A stretch of 64,000 bases of DNA from positions 1 through 64,000 of the forward strand of contig NZ_BMYP01000009.1 in assembly GCF_014652335.1 (NCBI RefSeq). Reading direction: 5' to 3'. The notes under the pieces are model-generated. The model was given only the letters and a program-made list of their open reading frames with translations, was not told the origin of the DNA and did not search any database. This document shows, piece after piece, positions 48,994 through 59,207 of this stretch. The DNA comes from Vogesella fluminis (GTDB taxonomy: Bacteria > Pseudomonadota > Gammaproteobacteria > Burkholderiales > Chromobacteriaceae). A program made the translations under genes and the position numbers. The first letter of the stretch is position 1, and each line of letters opens with the position of its first letter.

Positions 48994-49006
48994 AAGGTTG
49001 GCCGCA
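48994..49006 (+). repeat. Dispersed 13-mer, intergenic copy
   Basis: Exact copy directly beside the T run of the udk terminator. Confidence 0.9.
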
Positions 49007-49043
49007 AAAAAAGGGCGTGCCTCCCATCGGGAGACACGCCCTT
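49006..49043 (-). terminator. Terminator of udk
   Basis: A two-part stem (49011-49019 with 49035-49043, inner CTCCC/GGGAG) followed by seven T on the minus strand. Confidence 0.85.
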
Positions 49044-49063
49044 GTCGCGTGTGCGCTGGCGCG

Positions 49064-49678
49064 TCAGGCGATCAGGCTGGCCACCTTGGTGGTGATGATG
49101 TCCACCGCCGGATCGTTGGCGCCGTGCGGCAGGATCACGTCGGCAAAGCGCTTGGTCGGCTCGATGAACTGGTTGTGCATCGGGCGCACCGTGGCCAGGT
49201 ACTGCTCGATCACGCTGTCGGTGGTGCGGCCTCGTTCGCTGATGTCGCGTTTCAGGCGGCGGATGAAGCGCACATCCGGATCGGTGTCGACAAAGATCTT
49301 CAGCGACATCATTTCGCGCAGCGCGGCGTCGTACAGCGGAAACAGGCCCTCGACCACGATCACCGGCGCCGGCTGCACGCGGATGCTCTCCTCGGCACGG
49401 GTGTGGCGTGCGAAGTCGTACACCGGCATGTCGATGGCGATGCCGTTGCGCAGGTCGTCGATGTGCTCGATCAGCAGCGGCCAGTCGAAGGCGTGTGGGT
49501 GGTCGTAGTTGGTGGCGAGACGCTGCTCGAAGCTGAGGTGGCTCTGGTCGCGGTAGTAGTAGTCCTGCACGATCACCGCCGCCATCTCTGCGCCTATGGT
49601 TTCCAGTACCTTGCGGGTCACCGTGGTTTTGCCGCTGCCGCTGCCGCCAGCGACGCCGATGATGAACGGAGTCGTCAT
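49064..49678 (-). CDS. udk: Uridine kinase
   Basis: A 204-residue P-loop kinase: GVAGGSGSGKTTV (about 8-20), QDYYYRDQSHL and a YDFARHTR substrate region near residue 78. It phosphorylates uridine and cytidine in pyrimidine salvage. The start at 49678 (MTTPFIIGVAG) is the family start. It stands alone with its own terminator. Confidence 0.95.
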   Translation of the reverse strand: MTTPFIIGVAGGSGSGKTTVTRKVLETIGAEMAAVIVQDYYYRDQSHLSFEQRLATNYDHPHAFDWPLLIEHIDDLRNGIAIDMPVYDFARHTRAEESIRVQPAPVIVVEGLFPLYDAALREMMSLKIFVDTDPDVRFIRRLKRDISERGRTTDSVIEQYLATVRPMHNQFIEPTKRFADVILPHGANDPAVDIITTKVASLIA

Positions 49679-49815
49679 GTTGTCTGTGTCCGATCGAAAT
49701 GAAAAACCCGCCATTCTAATGATTTGCCGCCATTTTCTCCATCGGCAATGCCGGCTGCGGCCAGCAGATATGCCAGAAAACAGCCATCTCGGGCCATTTT
49801 CCGGCGATGGCATGG

Positions 49816-50451
49816 TCAGGCGTCGGTAGCGGCCTGTTCCAGCTCCGCGTCTTCCAGCCATTGCTGCATGGCCGACAGGCTCAGCACATTGTCGGCGTAG
49901 GCTTGCGACACCGGGTCCAGCATCACGCCGTAGCTGACAAAGCGCAGCACCACCGGTGCGAACATGGCGTCGGCGATGCCGAAGTGGCCGAACAGGAAGT
50001 CGCCGTCGGCGACGAAACGCTGGCGCAGCTGGCGCCAGATGGTGGTGATGCGCGCGATGTCGGCGGCGCAGTCGGCCGATGGCTGCAACTGGGTGCGCAG
50101 GCAGGCGTTCATCGGCATCTCGCTGCGCAGCGCGGTGAAGCCGGCGTGCATCTCGGCGCTGATGGCGCGCGCCTCGGCGCGGTCGGCGCGCTCCTGCGGC
50201 CACAGCCGCGCCGCCGGGAACAACTCGGCGAGGTATTCGCAGATCGCCAGCGAGTCGTGCACGCGCAGCAGGCCGTCTTGTAGTACCGGCACCTTGCCGG
50301 CGGGGCTGACGGCCAGCAGCTGCTGTTTGCTGTCCGGGTGGTAGAGGTGGATGTGTTTCTCGGCGAACGGCTCGCCCAGCTGTTTCAGGACCAGCCACGG
50401 CCGCAGCGACCACGACGAAAAGTTCTTGTTGCCGATGACGAGGGTCAGCAT
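49816..50451 (-). CDS. Glutathione S-transferase family protein
   Basis: A 211-residue protein with an N-terminal thioredoxin-like GST domain (MLTLVIGNKNFSSWSLRPWLVLKQLG; SPAGKVPVLQDG; HDSLAICEYLAELFP) and an all-helical C-terminal domain. FSSWSLRPW places a Ser at the usual catalytic position. The substrate is unknown; similar proteins are annotated as zeta- or stringent-starvation-like GSTs. Start ATG 50451 is chosen over an unsupported extension. Confidence 0.88.
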   Translation of the reverse strand: MLTLVIGNKNFSSWSLRPWLVLKQLGEPFAEKHIHLYHPDSKQQLLAVSPAGKVPVLQDGLLRVHDSLAICEYLAELFPAARLWPQERADRAEARAISAEMHAGFTALRSEMPMNACLRTQLQPSADCAADIARITTIWRQLRQRFVADGDFLFGHFGIADAMFAPVVLRFVSYGVMLDPVSQAYADNVLSLSAMQQWLEDAELEQAATDA

Positions 50452-50516
50452 GATGGCTCCAGTGCAGGATTGAGGGTCATGCTGCATTACAGCCCAGCAC
50501 CGGCATCAGGACAAGC

Positions 50517-50544
50517 AAAACGCCCTGCCGGGGCGGGCAGGGCG
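50517..50544 (-). terminator. Terminator region of the isc operon
   Basis: A GC-rich 10-bp stem (about 50521-50543) with TTTTG after it on the minus strand, 180 bp beyond iscX. Confidence 0.65.
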
Positions 50545-50554
50545 TGACGGCTGT

Positions 50555-50567
50555 TGCGGCCAACGTT
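50555..50567 (-). repeat. Dispersed repeat variant (AACG form), intergenic
   Basis: TGCGGCCAACGTT between the isc terminator and the MITE-like element. Confidence 0.75.
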
Positions 50568-50570
50568 GTC

Positions 50571-50726
50571 AGGGTCTGTTCAATGTCTGCTGCGACTGCT
50601 CTCGACATGGGGCGATACGGCGTTGAAAACGGCCTCGGCATGCTGGTTTATATCTGGATAAACGCTGCTTCCTCAGCCGTTTTCGCCTTGTCTCACTCTA
50701 GCTCGCGAGACCTTGAACAGGACCTA
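50571..50726. mobile_element. MITE-like hairpin element
   Basis: About 155 bp with imperfect inverted ends (GGTCTGTTCAATGTCT at left; complement of AGACCTTGAACAGGACCT at right), an inner inverted repeat (GAAAACGGC...GCCGTTTTC) and a central stem GTTTAT/ATAAAC (50646-50663). The whole element folds into one long hairpin. It codes for nothing evident. Its right end provides the last bases of the iscX stop codon. A solo copy of this end lies at 17123-17140. Confidence 0.55.
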
Positions 50727-50918
50727 GTCGGCTTCGTTGATCCAGGCCTGCTGGATCGCTTCCAGCACCTTTTCGCCGCCGCGGCTGTGGTCGTCGTCAA
50801 AACCGGGCAGCGCTACCACCCAGTTGTGCAGGTCGACGAAGCGGATGGTGGTCGGGTCGATGTCCGGATGCGCCTCGTACAGTTCGATGGCGATATCGTT
50901 GATGTCGGTCCATTTCAT
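50724..50918 (-). CDS. iscX: Fe-S assembly protein IscX
   Basis: A 64-residue acidic protein beginning MKWTDINDIAIELYEAHPDIDPTTIRFVDLHNWV, the IscX/YfhJ fold, which binds IscS and modulates cluster assembly (a proposed iron-dependent regulator). It is the last isc gene, 27 bp after fdx. The stop codon coincides with the edge of the MITE-like element. Confidence 0.95.
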   Translation of the reverse strand: MKWTDINDIAIELYEAHPDIDPTTIRFVDLHNWVVALPGFDDDHSRGGEKVLEAIQQAWINEAD

Positions 50919-50945
50919 GGCACGTCTCCTTGGCTGCGGCGTGGC

Positions 50946-51287
50946 TCAGTGGTGTTCGCGGGCGTGGTTGATGGTGTAGCGCGGGATCTCCACCACCAGG
51001 TCTTCGCCGCTGACGATGGCCTGACAGGACAGTCGCGACTGCGCTTCCAGCCCCCACGCCTTGTCCAGCATGTCGTCTTCCAGGTCGTCGGATGGCGGCA
51101 GCGAGTTGAAGCCTTCGCGCACGATGACGTGGCAGGTGGTGCAGGCGCAGGACATCTCGCAGGCGTGTTCGATTTCGATATCGTGGGCGAGCAGGGCTTC
51201 GCACACGGTGGTGCCGGTGGCGACATCGTCGAGTACGGCGCCCTCGGGGCACAGGTCGGCGTGTGGCAGCACAATGATACGCGGCAT
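50946..51287 (-). CDS. fdx: ISC-type 2Fe-2S ferredoxin
   Basis: A 113-residue ferredoxin. Cluster ligands are C43, C49, C52 and C88 (HACEMSCACTTC ... LSCQA), the Isc-ferredoxin pattern. It supplies electrons for cluster assembly on IscU. ATG 51287 has AAGGA 7 bases upstream and is preferred to the in-frame TTG at 51293. Confidence 0.96.
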   Translation of the reverse strand: MPRIIVLPHADLCPEGAVLDDVATGTTVCEALLAHDIEIEHACEMSCACTTCHVIVREGFNSLPPSDDLEDDMLDKAWGLEAQSRLSCQAIVSGEDLVVEIPRYTINHAREHH

Positions 51288-51311
51288 GGTCAATCCTTCA
51301 GGTGTCGTTCT

Positions 51312-51339
51312 GCGTTGCGGCCAACGTTGGCCGCAACGC
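51312..51339. repeat. 28-bp palindrome of the AACG dispersed repeat
   Basis: A perfect palindrome centred on AACGTT, abutting the hscA stop codon, in the hscA-fdx gap. In RNA it would be a 14-bp stem with little loop. Confidence 0.9.
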
Positions 51340-53199
<1,860 letters not shown>

Positions 53200-53246
53200 G
53201 GCTGCTAGCTACTCTTTATTCAATGATTCCGGGCTGGCCGCGGTAT

Positions 53247-53259
53247 TGCGGCCAACCTT
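53247..53259 (-). repeat. Dispersed 13-mer, intergenic copy
   Basis: Exact copy in the hscB-hscA gap, just after the hscB stop. Confidence 0.9.
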
Positions 53260-53267
53260 GGGTATGC

Positions 53268-53813
53268 TCAAAACAGCAACGCCTCGATGGCGTCGCCGAT
53301 TTCCTGATCCAGCTTTTCCAGAAAGCGCAGCTTGCGCACCAGCAGCGCGGCGCTGGCGTGGTCGTGCTGCTCGTCCAGCGCCTCGCCCAGCTCGTCTTCC
53401 ATCGCGCGCACGTCCAGGCGCAGCTGGCGCGACAGCCGCTCCAGCGCGTCGACATCGTGGCCGTGGCGGGCGTCCTCGATCGCCTCGCGCCATTCCATCT
53501 GCGCCATCAGGAAGGCCGGCGGCATGCTGGTGTTGGTTTCCTCGGCGGTGTCGATGCCGGCCAGCCGCAGCAGGTAGCGCGCGCGCGCCAGCGGCGATTT
53601 CAGCGTCTGGTAGGCTTCGTTGACGCGGGTGGCGGCCATCAGCGCGATGCGCTTTTCGGCGTCGCCGGCGCTGGCGAAGCGGTCCGGGTGTACCTGCGCC
53701 GCGGCACTGCGCCACAGTGTGTCCAGCGCGGCGCCGTCCAGCGCAAAGCGGCGCGGCAGGCCGAACAGGGCAAAGTGGTCCTGCTGGAAATCGGAGAACA
53801 GGTCGGCGGTCAT
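53268..53813 (-). CDS. hscB: Fe-S assembly co-chaperone HscB
   Basis: A 181-residue J-protein. The J domain (1-75) retains a conserved HPDRFASAGD segment, and the C-terminal domain is the three-helix IscU-binding bundle. It stimulates the HscA ATPase. It lies between iscA and hscA. Confidence 0.95.
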   Translation of the reverse strand: MTADLFSDFQQDHFALFGLPRRFALDGAALDTLWRSAAAQVHPDRFASAGDAEKRIALMAATRVNEAYQTLKSPLARARYLLRLAGIDTAEETNTSMPPAFLMAQMEWREAIEDARHGHDVDALERLSRQLRLDVRAMEDELGEALDEQHDHASAALLVRKLRFLEKLDQEIGDAIEALLF

Positions 53814-53860
53814 GGAGGCTTTCTGCGGGCAATACCCGAGGCGGGCTCGGGATGCGACAG

Positions 53861-53883
53861 CGGCCCCTGTCAGACAGGGGCCG
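53861..53883. promoter_or_regulatory. Strong hairpin inside the isc operon (iscA-hscB gap)
   Basis: A perfect 10-bp stem (53861-53870 with 53874-53883, loop CAG) with no T run. It may stabilise the upstream iscRSUA message or attenuate hscBA-fdx-iscX. Confidence 0.5.
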
Positions 53884-53900
53884 TCAGCGCGACAAGGAAA

Positions 53901-54224
53901 TCAGACGTTGAAGCTCTCGCCACAACCGCACTCGTTTTTCACGTTCGGGTTGTTGAACTTGAAGCCTTCGTTGAGACCTTCCTTGGTGTAGTCCAGCTCG
54001 GTGCCGTCAAGGTAGGCGAGGCTCTTGGCGTCGGTAAACACCTTGACGCCGAAGCTCTCGAACGCGATGTCGTCATCGCTGGCGACATCGACGAATTCCA
54101 GCTTGTAGGCCATGCCGGAACAGCCGGAAGTCTTGACGCCGAGGCGGACGCCCAGCCCCTTGCCGCGCTTGGCGATGAAGTTGCTGACGTGACGGGCGGC
54201 GTTTTCGGAAAGCGTGATAGCCAT
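53901..54224 (-). CDS. iscA: A-type Fe-S carrier IscA
   Basis: A 107-residue carrier with the three conserved cysteines in SGCSGMAY (about C35) and ECGCGESF near the C-terminus. It transfers clusters or iron to target proteins. Start ATG 54224 gives the standard [14 protein letters not shown]-terminus. Follows iscU by 47 bp. Confidence 0.96.
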   Translation of the reverse strand: MAITLSENAARHVSNFIAKRGKGLGVRLGVKTSGCSGMAYKLEFVDVASDDDIAFESFGVKVFTDAKSLAYLDGTELDYTKEGLNEGFKFNNPNVKNECGCGESFNV

Positions 54225-54271
54225 AGTGCGTTTGCCTTCAGGATTAAGAGGGCGGCCGCGGCCGCCCGGAA

Positions 54272-54655
54272 TCATTTAGCGTGCTTTTGCTTGTAGTCGG
54301 CGACGGCCGCCTTGATCGCGTCTTCGGCCAGGATCGAGCAGTGGATCTTGACCGGCGGCAGCGCCAGTTCTTCGGCGATCTCGGTGTTCTTCAGCGCCAT
54401 CGCCTGGTCCAGCGTCTTGCCCTTGACCCATTCGGTCACCAGCGAGCTGGAGGCAATGGCGGAGCCACAGCCGTAGGTCTTGAACTTGGCGTCTTCGATC
54501 ACGCCCTGTTCGTTGACCTTGATCTGCAGCTTCATCACGTCGCCACAGGCCGGCGCGCCGACCATGCCGGTGCCGACCGATTCGTCGCCCTTGTCGAAAG
54601 CCCCCACGTTACGCGGGTTCTCGTAGTGGTCCATTACCTTGTCGCTGTATGCCAT
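54272..54655 (-). CDS. iscU: Fe-S scaffold IscU
   Basis: A 127-residue scaffold protein: ligands in GAPACGDVM (about C37), [12 protein letters not shown] (about C63) and [13 protein letters not shown] (about C106), plus the LPPVK motif recognised by HscA. Start ATG 54655 with AAGGAG upstream. Cluster assembly on this scaffold uses sulfur from IscS. Confidence 0.97.
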   Translation of the reverse strand: MAYSDKVMDHYENPRNVGAFDKGDESVGTGMVGAPACGDVMKLQIKVNEQGVIEDAKFKTYGCGSAIASSSLVTEWVKGKTLDQAMALKNTEIAEELALPPVKIHCSILAEDAIKAAVADYKQKHAK

Positions 54656-54688
54656 GATTTTCTCCTTGTCGATGCGGCCGGCCGCCAT

Positions 54689-54701
54689 AAGGTTGGCCGC
54701 A
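54689..54701 (+). repeat. Dispersed 13-mer, intergenic copy
   Basis: Exact copy in the iscS-iscU gap. Confidence 0.9.
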
Positions 54702-54717
54702 TCCTTTTAACCGTTGC

Positions 54718-55935
54718 TCAGTGTGCCGCCCATTCGATGCTGCCCAGGTCGACGCCATCCTTGAACATCTCCCACAGCGGGGACATCTCGCGCAGCTTGC
54801 CGATCTTTTCCTGCAGCAGCTTGATCGCGTAGTCGATATCGGCCTCGGTAGTGAAGCGGCCGATGGAGAAGCGGATCGAGCTGTGCGCCAGTTCGTCGTT
54901 GCGGCCCAGCGCGCGCAGCACGTAGGACGGTTCCAGCGAGGCCGAGGTACAGGCCGAACCGGACGATACCGCCAGGTCCTTGATCGCCATGATCAGGCTC
55001 TCGCCTTCGACGAAGTTGAAGCTCACGTTCAGGTTGTGCGGTACGCGGGCGTCGATGTCGCCGTTGAGGTAGACCTCCTCGATGTCCTGCAGGCCGGCCC
55101 ACAGGCGGTCGCGCAGCATGCGGATACGCTCGTTTTCGGCGTGCATGCTCTCGCGGGCGATGCGGTAGGCCTCGCCCATGCCGGCGATCTGGTGCGTGGC
55201 CAGCGTGCCGGAGCGGAAGCCGCGCTCGTGACCGCCGCCGTGCATCTGCGCTTCCAGGCGCACGCGCGGCTTGCGGCGGATGTACAGCGCGCCGATGCCT
55301 TTCGGGCCGTAGGTCTTGTGCGCGGAGAAGCTCATCAGGTCGACCTTGAGCTTGTCCAGGTCGATGTCGATCTTGCCGGTGGCCTGCGCCGAATCCACGT
55401 GCAGCAGGATGCCGCGGCTGCGCAGCATGTCGCCGATGGCCGGGATGTCCTGGATCACGCCGATCTCGTTGTTCACGAACAGCACCGACACCAGGATGGT
55501 GTCCGGACGCAGCGCCGCTTCCAGTGCCGCGAGGTCGAGCAGGCCGTTTTCCTGCACGTCGAGGTAGGTGACCTCGAAGCCCTGGCGCTCCAGCTCGCGC
55601 ATGGTATCCAGCGTGGCCTTGTGTTCGGTCTTCAGCGTGATCAGATGCTTGCCCTTGCTCTTGTAGAACTGGGCGGCGCCTTTGAGCGCGAGGTTGATCG
55701 ATTCGGTGGCGCCGGAGGTCCACACGATTTCCTTCGGATCGCAGTTCACGAGGGCAGCGACCTGGGTGCGGGCGTTTTCCACCGCTTCCTCGGCGGTCCA
55801 GCCGTAGGCGTGGCTGCGCGAGGCCGGGTTGCCGAAGTTTTCGGTCAGGAACGGAATCATTACCTCCGCCACACGCGGGTCGACCGGCGTGGTCGCGGAG
55901 TAATCGAGGTAAATGGGGTGTTTCAGCTCGCTCAT
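54718..55935 (-). CDS. iscS: Cysteine desulfurase IscS
   Basis: A 405-residue PLP enzyme. The PLP lysine is K207 ([17 protein letters not shown]) and the persulfide cysteine C329 ([17 protein letters not shown]). It provides sulfur for clusters, thiamine and tRNA thiolation. Start ATG 55935 ([17 protein letters not shown]) by homology. It lies 25 bp after iscR. Confidence 0.97.
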   Translation of the reverse strand: MSELKHPIYLDYSATTPVDPRVAEVMIPFLTENFGNPASRSHAYGWTAEEAVENARTQVAALVNCDPKEIVWTSGATESINLALKGAAQFYKSKGKHLITLKTEHKATLDTMRELERQGFEVTYLDVQENGLLDLAALEAALRPDTILVSVLFVNNEIGVIQDIPAIGDMLRSRGILLHVDSAQATGKIDIDLDKLKVDLMSFSAHKTYGPKGIGALYIRRKPRVRLEAQMHGGGHERGFRSGTLATHQIAGMGEAYRIARESMHAENERIRMLRDRLWAGLQDIEEVYLNGDIDARVPHNLNVSFNFVEGESLIMAIKDLAVSSGSACTSASLEPSYVLRALGRNDELAHSSIRFSIGRFTTEADIDYAIKLLQEKIGKLREMSPLWEMFKDGVDLGSIEWAAH

Positions 55936-55960
55936 TACGGGTTCTCCACGAGGTCGACGG

Positions 55961-56446
55961 TCAGATGCTGCCGGCGAGCGGCTCGCTACAGGTGCCATTA
56001 CGGCGTTGTGGGCGTTGATCTATTACTACGCAGGTTTCTTTGGCGCGCTGCGCATCGACCAGGCTGGCCAAGCTGACCTTCGACAGGTAGTCGAAGATGG
56101 TCAGGTTCAGGTTGGTCCACAGGTCGTGTGTCATGCAGCGGTGGTTGTCGTGACAGTTCTCGCGGCCGCCGCACTGGGTGGCATCCACCGATTCGTCGAC
56201 CGCGACGATGATGTCGGCGACGGAGATTTCCTGCACGGTGCGTGCCAGCGTATAGCCGCCACCGGGGCCGCGCACGCTGTCCACCAGTTGCGAGCGGCGC
56301 AGCTTGCCGAACAGCTGTTCGAGATACGACAGGGAAATGCCCTGGCGCTCGCTGATGCCGGCCAGTGTCACCGGGCCGTTTGCTTCGCGCAGGGCAAGAT
56401 CCAACATGGCTGTTACGGCGAAGCGGCCTTTGGTGGTCAAGCGCAT
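55961..56446 (-). CDS. iscR: Fe-S regulator IscR
   Basis: A 161-residue Rrf2-family repressor. The cluster ligands C92, C98, C104 and H107 are at the canonical places. With its 2Fe-2S cluster it represses the isc operon at type 1 sites; a good site overlaps its own promoter. First gene of the operon, divergent from the FabH-type gene. Confidence 0.97.
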   Translation of the reverse strand: MRLTTKGRFAVTAMLDLALREANGPVTLAGISERQGISLSYLEQLFGKLRRSQLVDSVRGPGGGYTLARTVQEISVADIIVAVDESVDATQCGGRENCHDNHRCMTHDLWTNLNLTIFDYLSKVSLASLVDAQRAKETCVVIDQRPQRRNGTCSEPLAGSI

Positions 56447-56476
56447 TGGTGACAGGCTCCCTGAATAGTTGCGGTA

Positions 56477-56511
56477 ATTATACCCTATATCCGAGTAATT
56501 TAGTCAACTAT
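56477..56511 (-). promoter_or_regulatory. iscR promoter with overlapping type 1 IscR site
   Basis: On the minus strand, -35 TTGACT (56502-56507) and -10 TATAAT (56477-56482), 19-bp spacer. The 25-bp site at 56487-56511 (ATAGTTGACTAAATTACTCG...) matches the described type 1 IscR consensus with about two mismatches, so holo-IscR should block this promoter. Confidence 0.8.
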
Positions 56512-56563
56512 TGCAGGCCTTGGTTTTCATGGGGTCTTGGGTGCGGCAGGAGACAGCTGGCAC

Positions 56564-56576
56564 AAGGTTGGCCGCA
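56564..56576 (+). repeat. Dispersed 13-mer, intergenic copy
   Basis: Exact copy in the iscR / FabH-type divergent gap; the last copy in the window. Confidence 0.9.
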
Positions 56577-56718
56577 AGGGCATACCGGCAGGCGGGCGCG
56601 TGATTGTAACGCGTTTTACTGTCGGTGGCCGGGATTTTTCCACGCTGACTGGTGTATGATTCGCACAAACAATTGTTTGAATTCCAGCTGCCATAGCGCA
56701 CTTGCCGAAGGATTATCC

Positions 56719-57840
56719 ATGTATAAGGTTGTCATCAGCGGCACCGGCCTGTTTACCCCGCCCCATGCCGTCAGTAACGAAGCCCTGGTTGCGGCTTTCA
56801 ACCAGTATGTAGCCGACTTCAACGCCGCCCACGCGGTACAGATTGCAGGCGGCGAGATCGCGGCACTGACCGAGTCCAGCGCCGGATTCATCGAAAAAGC
56901 CTCCGGCATCAAGCAGCGCTACCTGATGGATGCCGCTGGTGTGCTCGACAGTCGCTGCATGGCACCAAGACTACCGGAGCGCGACAACGACGTGCTGTCG
57001 GTGCAGGCGGAAATGGCAGTGGCGGCGGCGCGCGAGGCATTGCAGCGTGCCGGGCGCTCGGCGGCGGACATCGACATGGTAATCGTCGCCTGCTCCAACA
57101 TGCCGCGGCCGTATCCGGCGTTGTCGATCGAGGTGCAGCAGGCGCTGGGCATCAGCGGCTACGCTTTCGACATGAACGTCGCCTGCTCCTCGGCCACCTT
57201 CGGCATCCAGACTGCGGTCGGTGCCATCGCCAGCGGCCAGGCGCGCGCGGTACTGATGGTGAACCCGGAGATCTGCTCGGCACACCTCAACTTCCGCGAC
57301 CGCGACAGCCATTTCATCTTCGGCGATGCCTGCACCGCAGTGCTGCTGGAGCGTGCCGATCTGGCCACGGCGGCGCAGCGCTTCGAGGTGGTGGACTGCA
57401 AGCTGGCGACGCTGTTCTCCAATAATATCCGCAACAATTTCGGCTTCCTCAACCGTTGCGACGAGCGCGGCATCGGCGCACCGGACAAGCTGTTCATGCA
57501 GCAGGGGCGCAAGGTATTCAAGGAAGTATGTCCGATGGTGGGTGAGCACATCGTCGCGCACCTGGACAGCCAGGCCATCCAGCCTGGCGACGTGAAGCGC
57601 TTCTGGCTGCACCAGGCCAACCTGAGCATGAACCAGCTGATCGCGCGCCGTGTGCTGGGGCGCGACGCCGATACGACAGAGGCGCCGGTAATCCTGGACC
57701 GGTACGCCAATACCAGTTCCGCCGGTTCGGTGATCGCGCTACACCTGCATCATGAAGACATGACCGCCGGCGAGCTTGGTGTGCTGTCCTCGTTCGGAGC
57801 CGGCTACTCGGTGGGCAGCGTGATCCTGCGCAAATGCTGA
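56719..57840 (+). CDS. FabH-type 3-oxoacyl-ACP synthase (beta-ketodecanoyl-ACP synthase-like)
   Basis: A 373-residue thiolase-fold KAS III protein. The catalytic cysteine is C156 (NVACSSATFG), with HQANLSMNQ and later NTSSAGS supplying the His/Asn. Length and N-terminus (MYKVVISGTGLFTPPHAVSNEALV) resemble the Pseudomonas enzyme that condenses octanoyl-CoA with malonyl-ACP, shunting beta-oxidation products into fatty acid synthesis. AAGGAT lies 7 bases before ATG 56719. Own terminator downstream. Housekeeping FabH is the alternative. Confidence 0.85.
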   Translation: MYKVVISGTGLFTPPHAVSNEALVAAFNQYVADFNAAHAVQIAGGEIAALTESSAGFIEKASGIKQRYLMDAAGVLDSRCMAPRLPERDNDVLSVQAEMAVAAAREALQRAGRSAADIDMVIVACSNMPRPYPALSIEVQQALGISGYAFDMNVACSSATFGIQTAVGAIASGQARAVLMVNPEICSAHLNFRDRDSHFIFGDACTAVLLERADLATAAQRFEVVDCKLATLFSNNIRNNFGFLNRCDERGIGAPDKLFMQQGRKVFKEVCPMVGEHIVAHLDSQAIQPGDVKRFWLHQANLSMNQLIARRVLGRDADTTEAPVILDRYANTSSAGSVIALHLHHEDMTAGELGVLSSFGAGYSVGSVILRKC

Positions 57841-57862
57841 GCGACAAAATTTAAGTGTCACT

Positions 57863-57892
57863 AAAATGCCACAGTTCCCTGTGGCATTTTTT
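57863..57892. terminator. Terminator between the FabH-type gene and the LysR gene
   Basis: A perfect 12-bp stem (57863-57874 with 57879-57890, loop TTCC) with six T after it; useful for both converging genes. Confidence 0.85.
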
Positions 57893-57901
57893 GCGGCTTT
57901 T

Positions 57902-58825
57902 TTACTGGGTGGCGGCATGTTGCCACGGCACCAGCGCTGGATCCTGGATCACCTTCATGGTGGCGGCGCGGAAGTCGTGCACCAGTGTTGAGCGGCGGCC
58001 GGTGCTGGGGTAGGCCAGCACGTAATCGTGGGTGGCCTCGGTCTGGAAAGGCTTTACGACAACGCCATGTTTCTCCCAGACCTGGGCGCCAAACGGCTCG
58101 ACGATGGAGACGCCAAGGCCGTGCGCGACCATCGCGTAACGGGTATGCGAGGTGTGGGTGCGGATGGGAAACTGAGGTTTTTCAATGCCTTGCGGAAAGT
58201 ACTTGTCTTCCTGGCCCTGGCTCAGCGGGCGGTTGGGAATCCAGCCGATCACGTTTTCGCCGGCGAGGTCGGCAGGGGTGATCACCTCCCTGTCGCACAG
58301 CCGGTGTCCGGCCGGCAGCGCGCACAGCACCTCGGCCTGCAGGATAGGCTCCACCTCGATGCCGGCGATGGCGGGGAAGGCGAGGCTGAGCGCGACGTCC
58401 ACCTTCAGGTCCTGCAGCCGCACCAGCACCTCGGCGTTGCCGACCGAGTCGATGTTGACCGGCACGTCCGGCTGCATCTTGAAAAACTCTTTTAGAATCA
58501 AAGGCAAAAGCGTGGTGGACAGCACCGGCATGCAGGCGACGCTCAGCGCCTGGGTCTCGTCCTTGCGGATGGTCTCGGCGGCCTTGCGCAGGCGTTCGAG
58601 ACCGAGGAAATTCTCTTCCACCGCCAGCTGGAAGCGTACCGCCGCGGTGGTCGGCTCCATGCGGCCCTTGGTGCGGTTGAACAGGCGGAAGCCGAGGTCG
58701 GCCTCCAGGTCGGCGATCAGGCGGCTGACCGCCGGCTGGGTGATGTGCATGCGCCGCGCCGCACCCACCGTGGTGCCGGTGTCCATTAACGAGCGGAATG
58801 CCTCAATTTGGCGAAAACGGATCAT
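57902..58825 (-). CDS. LysR-family regulator divergent from dpp
   Basis: A 307-residue LysR protein with N-terminal HTH (FRSLMDTGTTVGAARRMHITQPAVSRLIADLEADLG, about 10-45) and a periplasmic-binding-like effector domain. N-terminal MIRFRQIEAFRSLM resembles the OccR/NocR-like group that responds to amino acids. Divergent from the dppABCD operon 380 bp away, so it probably regulates that operon. Start 58825 is preferred to an upstream ATG at 58852. Confidence 0.88.
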   Translation of the reverse strand: MIRFRQIEAFRSLMDTGTTVGAARRMHITQPAVSRLIADLEADLGFRLFNRTKGRMEPTTAAVRFQLAVEENFLGLERLRKAAETIRKDETQALSVACMPVLSTTLLPLILKEFFKMQPDVPVNIDSVGNAEVLVRLQDLKVDVALSLAFPAIAGIEVEPILQAEVLCALPAGHRLCDREVITPADLAGENVIGWIPNRPLSQGQEDKYFPQGIEKPQFPIRTHTSHTRYAMVAHGLGVSIVEPFGAQVWEKHGVVVKPFQTEATHDYVLAYPSTGRRSTLVHDFRAATMKVIQDPALVPWQHAATQ

Positions 58826-59207
58826 GGTGCGGCCCTGGAAAAGTGAAAGCAAAAGCCTATAACAAAATCACATTGATGATGATAATAACTTAGTGGATGT
58901 GATAGGTTGGCTGTGAAATACTGCGCCGCAGCCGGCAGACTTTGCCCGGTTCGCAGTTTTTTGACTTGGGCTGAGGTGTGCTTTTTCTGATGCTCCGTTG
59001 CAGCGATCGGTATAAAGTCAACACGAACATGCTGCTGCCAGCCATCCACGTAGAACGTTATCGGCTTGTTAGTTGTATGTCGTAATCGGGAAGGGCTTTG
59101 CTGCGGTCGTCCCCTGGATGACTGCGGAAAATGAGCGGCCCGTCAGCCCGGAACTATGGAGGCGTAACAACGCCGTCATTAAAAACACAATAAGGAATAG
59201 AGAAACT
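58826..59207. promoter_or_regulatory. Divergent LysR-dppA control region
   Basis: 382 bp with no gene. An AT-rich patch at 58856-58895 with several T-N11-A like spots lies near the LysR start and probably holds its operator. The dppA ribosome site AAGGA lies about 12 bases before the ATG. No dispersed repeat is present. Confidence 0.45.

Noticed and set aside
58865-58900. A specific LysR operator
   Set aside because: Several T-N11-A words overlap in the AT-rich patch; none is clearly symmetrical enough to name.
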